Of a stretch of 28,862 nt of DNA, positions 10,386 to 19,618 are shown piece after piece; within the stretch, counting starts at the first letter, position 1, and each line of letters begins with the position of its first letter. The notes under the pieces are model-generated. The model was not told the DNA's origin. It was given only the letters and a program-made list of their open reading frames with translations, and ran no database searches. This DNA comes from Podochytrium sp. JEL0797 (lineage: Eukaryota; Chytridiomycota; Chytridiomycetes; Chytridiales; Chytriomycetaceae), in contig JADGJG010000234.1 of assembly GCA_027596195.1 (NCBI GenBank), positions 1-28,862 of the forward strand. The letters are read 5' to 3'. The translations under genes and the position numbers were made by a program.

Positions 10386-11417
10386 TCACACCGTCTTCAA
10401 ATGCTCCACCAAAAACTTGAACACCTTCTCCCACGTCTTCTCCACCTCCACCTTCACCGCCGGACTCTTTTCATTCATGAACGCGTGTCCCATTCCTTCA
10501 TGCACATAAACATTACTCTCGAGACTGTGGAATCCGTGCGCGTGCGATCCACCGAGCATTTTGACAGTCAAGTCCCAATCCTTGGCGAGCGCGTGTGCCG
10601 TTTTGAGGTCTGCGAATCCAACGTATTCGTCGAGTTCTCCGAAATGCGCTTGGACGGGGGTTGTTGCGGGGATTTCGGAAATGTCGATGAGGGAGTTGGA
10701 GGGGGTTCCGTAGAACGCGACACAGGCTTGTGAGAAAACACAGATTTCAGCACATGAGAGGCATATTGAAGAATGGGGAATGTGGTACCGTTCAGTGGCT
10801 TGTTCAATTCAGCCATCCGTGCGGTGATCGCCAAACTCAACGCGCTATCAACACGCAAAATCAGTCATCCCGGATCCCCCCCTCTCAACCTCAAACCAAG
10901 AGCAAACTCACCCGCCCATACAAAACCCAACACTCGCAACCTTACGGTCCTTGTACACTTCCATCCCCGGCTCCGTCGGTCTCTGCAGCGTCTGAACGAC
11001 GGCTTGCAACTCGCCCAACGCTTTGGGCCAATCCAAGTTTCCCATCAAGTGCGCGGCTTCCTCCTTATCGGCTGTGACGATGCCGTTGTACAAGTCGGGC
11101 ACAACAGCAATCGCACCGGTACCTGAATGCCCGTCAAGTGTGAATAAGAAACTACAGGCATCGAAAACTCAATCAACTCAACTATTCGCAACCCTCTGTG
11201 CATGCTCCAAAATCTGATCATTAATCCCCCACCACTCCTGAATCACAACCACTGCCGGTCTCAGCGTGTGTGACGCGGTGGATCCGTGTAAATGGTGGAG
11301 TTCCATGGAAGCAGGGTGCGGGAGGACTACGCGGCACGGGTGTGGGAGGGTGGATGCGGAGAGGGTGGAGGTGCGGGCTGTGGAGAGGAGGCGGCGGAAG
11401 GGGGTTGTTGAAATCAT
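10386..11417 (-). CDS. Dienelactone hydrolase family protein, probably mitochondrial, four exons
   Basis: Exons: 11183-11417, 10912-11122, 10789-10844 and 10386-10726; 843 nt, 280 aa, with introns of 60-67 nt. The family signature is the Cys nucleophile in SVGFCMGGALSLA, interrupted by the second intron. The strand VVVIQEWWGINDQI carries the conserved Glu-Trp-Trp-Gly, and the C-terminal acid and His are seen in GELDEYVGF and GGSHAHGF. A further stretch VYVHEGMGHAFMNE is typical of fungal members. These enzymes are alpha/beta hydrolases acting on dienelactone-like esters, although most fungal members have no proven substrate. The N-terminus MISTTPFRRLLSTARTSTLS is rich in Arg, Ser and Thr with no acidic residues, which suggests mitochondrial import; this is an inference. 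Convergent with the Ibp1-like gene. Confidence 0.9.
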
Positions 11418-11569
11418 TTCTAGTGTTTTTTTTGGGTTGAGTGAGGAGAGGGGGCGCGTTTTCGGGACCCGTTTTCGCGGCGGTGAGTCATGTTGCGTTT
11501 TTGCCGGCGCGCCACTGCTGTTAAAAATATGAGTTTATGCGCGTCAAAAGTGATAAATGTTACCTTTCA

Positions 11570-12043
11570 CATGCTTCCCTTCACGCGCATCAATTTGGCA
11601 CGTGCTGGAGTTTGAAGAAAACGCGACTGCGAACCCGCAAAAACGTTAGGTATCTCGTTTCACCCGTACTTTTTACTTTCGTTTAAATTCGTGGTGGGAG
11701 CACGCCAACTTTTTTATTGGGAAGAAGCGCGCGGGGCTTTTCATTTTCACCAACATGAGGCAGTTGTCGCAACCTCATGCGAGAAAATTCGGAACCTATC
11801 GGCCAATTGAATTCAGATGTGATTGGGGGAAGCCTAATCGTGCTTATCGCGCGCGGGTTTTGCGCACCAATGAGATGCCAGCATTGGCGGATCAAAAGGT
11901 TCAAAAGCAACCGAGACGCGCCAAAAGCAATGCATTTTCAGACGCTTAAAGTGATCGGGGAATCTGGCAGCCAATGAGCATCAATGATGTGGAGTACAAA
12001 AGGGCAGCCACAGGAATACTCGTTTGAATCCATCAATTCAACA
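11570..12043 (+). promoter_or_regulatory. Promoter of the first ferric-reductase-like gene, duplicated at the second copy
   Basis: The gap 11418-12043 has no supportable gene. A block at 11570-11626 (containing CATCAATTTGGCACGTGCTG) is nearly repeated at 13985-14041 before the second reductase. Downstream both promoters hold a GAGAAAAT/CGGAAC segment with a CCAAT box (11803-11807), then a second CCAAT (11971-11975) and a TATA-like TACAAAAG (11995-12002) about 24 bp later. The TATA-like site supports the ATG at 12044 rather than the in-frame ATG at 11984, which would lie upstream of it. Confidence 0.6.
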
Positions 12044-13881
12044 ATGAAATACACTGGCCCGCAAATCGCATTTGGAGTCGCGTCCATCCTCTTCTTTCCG
12101 GCCAGCTACCTCCTTGTCTATTTCCAGCAAAACCAACCTTCATGGTGCTTTGCCGACACCTGCATCGATGCCAAGCGCACCATGCAGCCACTCATCTTCA
12201 CAAATCTCCCAATCTTTTATGGCTTCCTCAGCTTCACTTTTCTTTCCATCCTTTGCGCGTCCAAGTCCCCACTTCTACAACGCACTTTCTCCAAACGCCT
12301 CTTCCCCGGAAGCACCATCTCCCTCGGCGAATTCGCTTGGTTTTACCTCATGGCCGCGGTTCTCCTCGGCACGGGCATCACCAACTTCAACTACTGGTGG
12401 AACAAACGCGCTCCCAAATGGTTTCCGAGCAAGTCTTTCGAAGGGCTCGTGTACAAGACGCTTTACAGCGTGAGTGGGAGTACCATCACGTTCCTCATTG
12501 GCTTTGTCATGCTCCCCGTGTCTAAAAATAGCGCTCTGGCCGTGTTTTTCAACTTGCCGTATACGTCGCTTCTCCGTGTTCACATTTGGGTGGGGAAAAC
12601 GTTGTTTTTTGCTGTGTTGTTCCACCTGGGGGCTGGAATCGCTTACTACATTGCGTTGAACATGGATCTTGTGGAGACGCTGTTTATTGTTCCTGCCGGT
12701 TCGGTGTGGGGCAAGTCGAGGTACCAGGATGTGACGGGGGTGGCGGCGACGGTGATTCTTGGAGTCGTCGTTCTGACATCTTTGTCCTTTTTCCGGCGGC
12801 GCTGGTACAACACGTTCTTCCTTACGCATTTTTTGGTGTTTGCGTTTATCCTTCTTGGGTACTTTCATGCGTCAAGCAACATTTTCTTCTGCATTCCTGG
12901 TTCGTGCTCTCAACCCACCTTTCCTCACTTTTTCCCCCGAATTCCAACCAACTATTCAACCCAGGTCTCTGCCTCTACTCCATCGACGGCCTCCTCCGCC
13001 TCTCCGCGCTCTCCTCCAAAGACACAGTCTCCAACGTCCACTTTGAAAAAAACGGATACATCACAGTCACGGTCTCCACCTCCAAACCGGTCCTCGCACG
13101 TCCTGGGCAGTTTATGCGCGTCTCCTTCCCAGCCGTCACGAAATTCGAGTATCACCCTTGGTCTGTTGTCGGCACTACGGATCGGAGTGTTACGTTCCTG
13201 TTCGTGAGGAGTGCCAAGGATACGGAGTGGAGCTCCAAAGTGGCTGACACGCTTCGAACGTACGCGGACAAAGGGCACGACACGTTCAGTGCCGTGAGAG
13301 TGCACATGCAGGGACCGTATGGAAAGGCGATGGAAATCATCCACCCCGCTGCAGCCAAAGATGCGCTCGTGTTTTATGTGGGTGGAACGGGTGTGGCTGC
13401 GTGTGTGCATGCGATTCAGGAGACAGTGGCGGCGAACCGCGTGTATGGAGCCAAGCGTACAAAGGTGGTGTTAGTTTGGGCGAGCAGGGGCCGGAAGTTG
13501 GCGCAGTTGTCGCATTTGCAGGCGTGGTTGGTGGAGATGGATGTGACTGTGGAGTTGTTTGAGACAGGTGGGGATGGGATTGGAGACGATGATGACAGTG
13601 GCGTGAGTGTATCAAGCGACGCGGGGGATGCTCCGAAAATCACGGAGGACATGTTTGTGAATCTGAGTATATCATCGGATCGACCGCAGTTGGGCAAGTT
13701 GTTGGAGAAGCATGTGGGACAGGGGTTGGTGCCGGAGGTGAAGGCGGTGCTTGAGGTGGGCGTGTTTGTGTGTGGGCCCGAAGGGTTTACAAAGCACGCG
13801 TTGAAGGATTTGCATCTGTTTGAACGGAAGCATGTCAAGGGGGTGAGGGTCACTGTGGAAGTTGAGGCTTTCGATTTTTGA
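12044..13881 (+). CDS. Ferric-reductase/NADPH-oxidase-like membrane flavocytochrome, copy 1
   Basis: Moves electrons from cytosolic NAD(P)H through FAD and two hemes across a membrane, to ferric or cupric iron or copper (FRE) or oxygen (NOX). Exons 12044-12899 and 12965-13881 with one 65-nt intron; 590 aa. Six or seven membrane segments lie in the first 280 residues. Heme ligands fit the family spacing: His180-x13-His194 (RVHIWVGKTLFF onward) and His262-x12-His275. The FAD site is HPWS (349-352), the NAD(P)H site is YVGGTGVAA (about 424-431), and the end carries VFVCGPEGF (Cys555). An acidic insert (about 488-508) separates the nucleotide-binding elements. No EF-hands are seen, which argues against a calcium-regulated NOX. 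The start was placed at 12044 because MKYT is shared with copy 2 and the upstream in-frame residues are not. The tandem paralogue at 14423 has identical exon lengths. FRE versus NOX cannot be settled from sequence alone. Confidence 0.9.
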
Positions 13882-13905
13882 ATTCACTGTTTTAAACCTG
13901 CACAT

Positions 13906-13911
13906 AATAAA
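13906..13911 (+). terminator. Polyadenylation signal of ferric-reductase-like copy 1
   Basis: AATAAA 25 nt after the stop codon at 13879-13881, before the repeated promoter block of the second copy. Confidence 0.5.
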
Positions 13912-13984
13912 TACATTCCTGATTTTTTTTTTCACGGGAATGCATGCCTACCAAAGCGCCAAAATTCGACCAACGCAGTCCACC

Positions 13985-14422
13985 CATGCTTCCCTTCCCA
14001 CGCATCAATTCGGCACATGCTGGAGTTTGAAGAAAGCGCGAGATGCACTTCCCGCTTTTACCGTTGATTGAAAGTCATACTTTTTCTTTCGTTTCGGGTG
14101 GAGGACGACTTTCTCTCTTCTGAAATAAACTTTGTTTCTGGGAATTAAGGGCGCGGTAAGTTGTCACTCGAAGGAGAAAATTTTCGGAACCGGTCGTCCA
14201 ATGAAATCAGATGAAATTTGAATCGCGCATGGGGTTTGATATACCAGCACTGGAATGATATTGGATCACAAGGTTTGACTCCTTGAAGCGAGCCTTACTG
14301 CAACATCAAGGCATTTTCAATCGATTGTCTGATCGGAAAATCCGACAGCCAATGAAAATCAATGATGCTAGTATAAAAGAGTAGTAGTAATGGGAATGCG
14401 TTTTTTAATCGTCGATTCCATC
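13985..14422 (+). promoter_or_regulatory. Promoter of the second ferric-reductase-like gene
   Basis: Parallel to the promoter of copy 1: conserved block 13985-14041, a CCAAT box at 14198-14202, a second CCAAT at 14349-14353 in the shared context CAGCCAATGA, and a perfect TATAAAAG at 14372-14379, 23 bp after that CCAAT. The in-frame ATG at 14390 is only about 11 bp past the TATA box, so translation most likely starts at 14423. The TATA here is canonical, whereas copy 1 has TACAAAAG; the two genes may differ in strength. Confidence 0.65.
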
Positions 14423-16271
14423 ATGAAATATACTGCCCTGCAAATCGCATTTGGCGTCGCGTCAATCCTCTTTTTCCCCGCCAGCTACCTCCTTGTCTAT
14501 TTCCAGCAAAACCAACCTTCATGGTGCTTGGCTGACACCTGCATCGATGCAACACGCAAAATGCAACCACTCATCTACACGAATCTCCCCATCTTTTACG
14601 GCTTCCTCGCCTTCACTTTTCTTTCCATCCTCTGCACCTCTAAGTCCCCTCTGCTCCAACGCACTTTCTCCAAACGCATCTTTCCCGGAAGCACCATCTG
14701 TTTCGGCGAATTCGCTTGGTTCTACCTCATGCTCTTTGCTCTCCTCGGAGCAGGCGTCCCCAATTTCAACTACTGGTGGAACCGACGAGCTCCCAAATGG
14801 TTTCCAAGCAAACCTTTCGACGGGCTCGTGTACGAGACATTGTTTAGCGTAAGCGGGAGTACCATCACGCTCCTCATCGGCTTCATCATGCTCCCCGTTT
14901 CCAAGAACAGCGCTCTAGCCGACTTTTTCAACTTACCCTACACATCCCTCCTGCGCGTCCACATTTGGGTCGGCAAAACCTTGTTCTTCTTTGTCATTTT
15001 CCACCTCGGAACTGGACTCGCATACTACGTGGCCCTCAAAAAACCTCTCGTTGAGACCTTGTTTATCGTCCCCGCGGGTTCGGTGTGGGGCAAATCGGCT
15101 TACCAAGACGTGACGGGGGTCGCGGCCACGGTGATTCTTGCGGTCGTTCTGGTGACTTCTTTGGCGTATTTCCGCCGACGTTGGTACAATGCGTTCTTTT
15201 TTACACATGCTTTGGTGTTTGCGTTCATTGTTCTTGGGTACATTCACGCTTCGAGTAACATTTTCTTCTGCATTCCTGGTTCGTGCTCCCCAAACCCACC
15301 TTCCCTCACATTCCTTCCTGAATACTAAACAACTCCATCTCCTATCCAACCCAGGTCTCTGCCTCTACTGCATCGACGGTCTCCTCCGCCTCTCCGCCCT
15401 CTCCTCCAAAGACACAGTCTCCAACGTCCACTTTGAAAAAAACGGATACATCTCTGTCACCGTTTCCACTTCCAAACCGGTGCTCGCCCGCCCTGGTCAA
15501 TTCATGCGCGTCTCGTTCCCCGCTGTCACGAAATTCGAGTACCACCCATGGTCAATCGTCAACACCACGGACCGCAGCGTCACGTTTCTGTTTGTGAGAA
15601 GTGTTAAAGATACGGAGTGGAGCTCCAAAGTGGCTGACACACTTCAAACGTACGCGGACAAGGGGCACGACACGTTCAGTGCCGTGAGAGTGCACATGCA
15701 GGGACCATATGGAAAGGCGATGGAAATCATCCACCCCGTAGCATCCAAGGACGCGCTCGTGTTTTACGTGGGAGGAACGGGTGTAGCCGCGTGTGTGCAT
15801 GCGATTGAGCAGACGTTGGCAGCGAACCGCGTTCAAGGCGGCAAGCGGACCAAGGTGGTACTGCTTTGGGCTAGCAGGGGTCGGAAGTTGGCGCAGTTGT
15901 CGCATTTGCAATCGTGGTTGTTGGAACAGGATGTGACGGTGGAGTTGTTTGAAACGGGTGGGGACAGGAGTGGTGAGGACGATGACAGTGGCGTGAGTGT
16001 ATCAAGTGACGCGGGGGATGCTCCGAAAATAACGCAAGACATGTTTGTGAATCTGAGTATATCATCAGATCGACCGCAGTTGGGCAAGTTGCTGGAGAAG
16101 CATGTTGTGCAGGGATTGGTTCCGGAAGTGAAGGCAAATCTTGAGTTGGGCGTGTTTGTGTGTGGGCCGGAAGAGTTCACCAAGCACGCGTTGAAGGATT
16201 TGCATCTGTTTGAACGGAAGCATTTCAAGGAAGTGAGGGTTACTGTGGAAGTGGAGTCTTTCGATATTTAA
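14423..16271 (+). CDS. Ferric-reductase/NADPH-oxidase-like membrane flavocytochrome, copy 2
   Basis: Tandem paralogue of the gene at 12044. Exons 14423-15278 and 15355-16271 are 856 and 917 nt, exactly the lengths in copy 1, so the 590-aa proteins align without gaps. The intron is in the same place and phase but is 76 nt instead of 65, and it contains TACTAAAC, a likely branch point. All key features are kept: His180/His194 and His262/His275 heme pairs, HPWS, YVGGTGVAA and FVCGPEEF (the Gly after Glu in copy 1 is Glu here). Differences concentrate in membrane segments and at silent sites; for example the helix after His180 is more Phe-rich. The strong conservation of both frames argues that both genes are functional. 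As for copy 1, the electron acceptor is not known. Confidence 0.9.
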
Positions 16272-16320
16272 TTTCCCCTTTCCACCTCTGAAAATAATGA
16301 GCATACTTTTGATTTTTTTA

Positions 16321-16326
16321 AATAAA
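16321..16326 (+). terminator. Polyadenylation signal of ferric-reductase-like copy 2
   Basis: AATAAA about 50 nt after the stop at 16269-16271. The rest of the gap to 16585 shows no other supportable feature. Confidence 0.4.
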
Positions 16327-16584
16327 ATGAATGGGATACTTCCAGAGGAACTTACGTATAAACTTAAATTGCCTGGTTTTGAAAAATGAACTGCCAGCTT
16401 CAACCCTTCCACTCGCATTTCACGCGTAGTGCTTACCAGAACGTCTGAATCTCTGCCCCCCACTTTCAGCAAAATGCGCCGTCCCATGGGCCATTGGACT
16501 GGTTCTGAGAAGGCGAATATGTAAAAATAATAAAAAATGGGGTGTCTGTATCATCTTGAACTTGCTGGGGTTTGAAGCTGAGTT

Positions 16585-17790
16585 TTGGTGTTTCAATGTG
16601 CACGGCCCATTTGTGCCAGCGAGGGCATCGAGTTCCGCTTAGGATGCATGCTGTGCGATGTCCATGAGGATCTCAAACGGTGTGCGGGCTGTGTGCTTTA
16701 CTGCGGGGCGGAACACCAGACGCAAGACTGGAAGATCCACAAGAAGCAATGCGCAAATCTCAAGGCAGAGAGAGAGTGTGTGGAGCAGGGCGGAGAGATG
16801 AACAACGAGCGTTGTCGCTTGATCATCCAAGAAAGTGAGTGATGTCGACACCTCTGAACTTGATTTGATCTTGTTCTCATTGTCCCTCCTCCTCTATCCC
16901 ACTTAGTATATCACATCTTCAACGGTCTGCGAGGCTCTACCCTTTCGGACGACCAAAAACTCGCGAAAGCGACCCGCATCAAACTCTTCGGTGACGAGAT
17001 TCGACAATGGCCCGGCCATGTTGCCTAGTTGCCTACGGCGGCTCTGCCAGGGCTGCCATGTCCGAATCTGTTTCCGGCTACGCTAACATCTACGTGGATA
17101 TCCATCTCAAACAATCTCCTCAGCCCTGCCGAACCTTGGTCCAGCATTTGCAACGCGAAGACCGCGCGTACGGACGCTATTTGAACCTTTCGATTGGAAC
17201 GAGCGAGCACTTTCTTTTGCGAACAACTGGGCCGCATCGATGCGCAGGAAGGGAAGCATGAGGCTGCGTTGGTCCACTTACTTTGGCGCGGCCGCGGACG
17301 TGTTGCGTGCGGTTGGCGATTGCGGCGACGATGGGAGGAATCTTGGCCGTATCAAATTATTCATGATGCTTTCCGCGGCCGCGCTCCACTCGGACGAGCG
17401 CGTAGACGAGTTTCACCGCTTCGGTTATGCGACTTTCTAGTTGGAATTCACGCGTTCCATGCTCCAATTGGAATATGTTGATGCCGTGGTTGGTCGCATG
17501 CTTGCGCACCTTGATGTCTACTCAGATGATGTTCAACTCATTGCGGATCAGCGCGCCCTATTCAACCGCGTCATGTCTCCTCTCCTTGAATCCCTGAAGC
17601 GCGCCGGTGACTTTTCTGTCTGGGACCATAAATGCAGTATCATTATGGTACGGAGCACGGTGAGAAGGAAAAGGCTGTTAACGATGCTCGCTTGGTCCTG
17701 CGAATGCACGTATGTCAGTCGGATGGTGCGACTGTGCCCATGTGTCGGAGGGCCCTGTTTGCCAAACGAATGCTCTCACCGATGGTAATT
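16585..17790 (+). pseudogene. MYND zinc-finger gene, degraded
   Basis: The first part encodes a MYND-type zinc finger: GCMLCDVHEDLKRCAGC, then YCGAEHQTQDWKIHKKQC. It fits the usual CxxC...CxxC...C...C/H...H...C order, except that the usual second Cys of the 'YC..EC' pair is His. MYND fingers bind proline-rich partners. A good donor at 16835 and an acceptor at 16905-16906 give a 72-nt intron and a continuation starting IYHIFNGLRGSTLSDDQK. The copy looks broken. There is no in-frame ATG before the finger: the frame is closed by a TGA at 16579-16581, and the first ATG, at 16648, lies inside the finger. A TAG stops exon 2 at 17026-17028. Protein-like sequence then appears in another frame (about 17173-17437), is stopped by a TAG at 17438-17440, runs on to about 17640 and shifts frame again. 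Several independent lesions make a working gene unlikely, though a short MYND-only product cannot be excluded. Confidence 0.6.
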
Positions 17791-17886
17791 CATTCCATTG
17801 GCTACGTGGACGTGGAGTCAAACGAGTTGGAAAACAAGTGTGGGGCTCCTTCCCATGACTGGAGCAGATATTGTTCTGGAATTTAG

Positions 17887-18223
17887 CTGTGTTTATGCGG
17901 TTTTTATTAATTTCTAATGAAATGAAAAACTTTGCTCTTCTCCCGGACCTCTATTACCATTGTTTTTTGTTTTTCCCTCGCCTCCCTTACCGCGAAACAG
18001 CGCGGGGAGTAGCCACCAATGGACTGAACTCATGTAGGATATCTAATGGAGGTGTTAAAAAATTATTTTGCCCAGTCTGCGATGCTCACAAGCTGGGAAA
18101 TCGTGGGCAGACGTGAAAATCATGGGGTCTCAAGCCCTGGGTGAACGGGAAATCGTGGGCTTTCAAACCTAAAAAGATATAAAAGCCGCCTCTGCTTTTC
18201 GATTGCCATTCCATTCATCCAAA
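17887..18223 (+). promoter_or_regulatory. Promoter region of the His/Gly-rich protein gene
   Basis: No gene is supportable here. A canonical TATAAAAG lies at 18178-18185, about 39 bp before the ATG at 18224. Upstream, the 14-mer GGGAAATCGTGGGC occurs twice in the same orientation, at 18095-18108 and 18147-18160, 52 bp apart; this could be a paired binding site. The TATA position favours the ATG at 18224 over the in-frame ATG at 18203. Confidence 0.55.
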
Positions 18224-19171
18224 ATGACTACAATTATTGAACAAGAACCCGTCACGTCGTCTTCGACGGCACTCCCCTCTCCCCAGCCCGCTGATCAACA
18301 GCCGAAGGACCAGACGTCCGAATCCAGCAGCAGCAGCAGCGAATCAGAAGAAGAGGTCGATTCCACAAAGAAGAAGCACGTACGTCGCGGTTGCCACCAC
18401 CATCACTGCCACCACCACCGCCATGCGGAAGATCCATCAAACAGCACCTCAGACTCTGCAGTATCCGACTCGAAAGAAAGACGTCGCCACCACCATCGCC
18501 ACAGCCAAGGTCCAGACGGTTATTCTCCACGCGGAGGATTTGGTGGAGGCCCATTCGGCCATCATTTTCGCGGAGGCTTTGGTGGGGGTCCCTTCGGTCA
18601 CCATTCACGCGGAGGATTTGGTAGAGGTCCCTGCCGTTCAGACTCTGAAGTATCCGACTCGCAAGGCAATTCCACTGGACATCGCCACCAACATCGCCGC
18701 GGCAAAGGTCCAGACGGTTTTTGTCCACACGGAGGATTTGGTGGTGGTCCATTTGGTCACTCTCATCATCCACGCGGAGGATTCGGTGGGGGTCTTTTCG
18801 GTCACCCTCACTTTTCACACCCCTTCGGAGAACACGCCGGTCACGGTCCGTTCCCACACGACGCGTTTTTTAGCCAAGAGGACTTTTCTCACGGCGGGGG
18901 ACGCGGCGGATTCGGTGGGCGTGGAGGATTTGGTAGCCGCGGCGGATTCGGTGGGCGTGGAGGATTCGGCGGGCGTGGAGGATTCGGTGGGCGTGGAGGA
19001 TTCAGTGGGCGTGGAGGTGGGGCACATTTCCGCCATTTCGGGTCATTTGGACAGGGCCCACAGCAGGAAGGAGTCTTTGATGCCGAGATGCCAAATCAGG
19101 AGGCATTTGACTTTGGTTTCGGATCTGGCCGTCGCCATGATTGGGGATTCCAACGCGATTTTGTTTTTTAG
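18224..19171 (+). CDS. Low-complexity His/Gly/Phe/Arg-rich protein with an RGG tract
   Basis: Single exon, 315 aa, of no family I recognise. In order: a polar N-terminus with an acidic Ser/Glu run (SESSSSSSESEEEVD), a histidine cluster RRGCHHHHCHHHRH (about residues 54-67) with two Cys, and two related modules of about 50 residues. Each module starts with DS(A/E)VSDS, passes through a His/Arg run and leads into GPDG followed by GGFGGGPFGH units. Then comes a six-residue RGGFGG tract (about 226-268) and a short C-terminus with acidic and aromatic residues (EAFDFGFGSGRR). His/Cys clusters often bind Zn, Ni or Cu, and RGG/GF repeats are typical of RNA-binding or condensate-forming proteins; both are inferences. 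No signal peptide is visible. A TATA box upstream and a poly(A) signal downstream (19210-19215) support it being a gene. It lies between the ferric-reductase pair and another flavin reductase. Confidence 0.75.
   Translation: MTTIIEQEPVTSSSTALPSPQPADQQPKDQTSESSSSSSESEEEVDSTKKKHVRRGCHHHHCHHHRHAEDPSNSTSDSAVSDSKERRRHHHRHSQGPDGYSPRGGFGGGPFGHHFRGGFGGGPFGHHSRGGFGRGPCRSDSEVSDSQGNSTGHRHQHRRGKGPDGFCPHGGFGGGPFGHSHHPRGGFGGGLFGHPHFSHPFGEHAGHGPFPHDAFFSQEDFSHGGGRGGFGGRGGFGSRGGFGGRGGFGGRGGFGGRGGFSGRGGGAHFRHFGSFGQGPQQEGVFDAEMPNQEAFDFGFGSGRRHDWGFQRDFVF
18900..19020 (+). repeat. 18-bp coding repeat (RGGFGG units)
   Basis: About seven head-to-tail copies of an 18-bp unit (consensus GGATTCGGTGGGCGTGGA) encode the RGGFGG tract. 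Copies differ by a few substitutions and the frame is kept throughout. Copy number is likely to vary between strains. Confidence 0.85.
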
Positions 19172-19618
19172 GCTTTTTTTGGATTTTATTTTGATGTCAT
19201 GCTTTCGAAAATAAACTTGAAGGGTTAATTCCAATCAAAAACTTATCCTATTTACTCTTCACCACTGCCCATCACTTCACTAAAATCCCGCGCACGCAAA
19301 ATTCGGCGGGAGCTGCAATTGGATAAGTGCCAAGTAACTAACAGCGAACCACCCCCTCCCTTCCAAGCAAGTCAAGAAAACAGCTCAAGACAATAATTGG
19401 CAACAGTGACTTCGGGTTTATGATCGAAACTGCGGCTGTAGGGCTGTAGTGAGGATAAGCTTTTTCGAGTCGAGGAAATCGGCTAGAGTGGGCACGCCAC
19501 GACTCGCAGCCGCACCATAGGATCGGTTGTTCTTCTCGTTTACATGCGTTTGAATAAATAGATTTTGAAAGTTGTATTTGATGGGTGAAGGCGCGCGCCA
19601 AAAATTGAAAGATTTCAA
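19172..19618. other. Intergenic region
   Basis: It holds the AATAAA at 19210-19215 for the upstream gene. Beyond that I see no gene, strong promoter element, tRNA or repeat up to the ATG at 19619. Confidence 0.5.

Noticed and set aside
11521..11850. GATA-type sites (GATAA at about 11551 and TTATC near 11843) as iron-regulator targets
   Set aside because: The sites are short, expected by chance at this frequency, and not kept in the promoter of copy 2.
11683..11949. Short frames on both strands in the reductase promoter
   Set aside because: No motif or conservation; they overlap sequence that is better explained as a duplicated promoter.
11984..12043. Upstream ATG of reductase copy 1 adding 20 residues
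   Set aside because: The added residues are not conserved in copy 2 and the ATG lies upstream of the TATA-like site; the shared MKYT start is preferred.
12275..12868. Minus-strand frame of 197 codons in reductase copy 1
   Set aside because: Antisense shadow; the plus strand encodes conserved heme-binding helices shared with copy 2.
18252..18857. Minus-strand frame of 201 codons over the His/Gly-rich gene
   Set aside because: Shadow of the repeat composition; no promoter, poly(A) signal or recognisable domain on that strand.
19215..19618. Search for tRNA or other RNA genes in the larger gaps
   Set aside because: No cloverleaf-compatible A and B box pair was found here or in the gaps at 16327-16584, 17887-18177 and 21050-21328.
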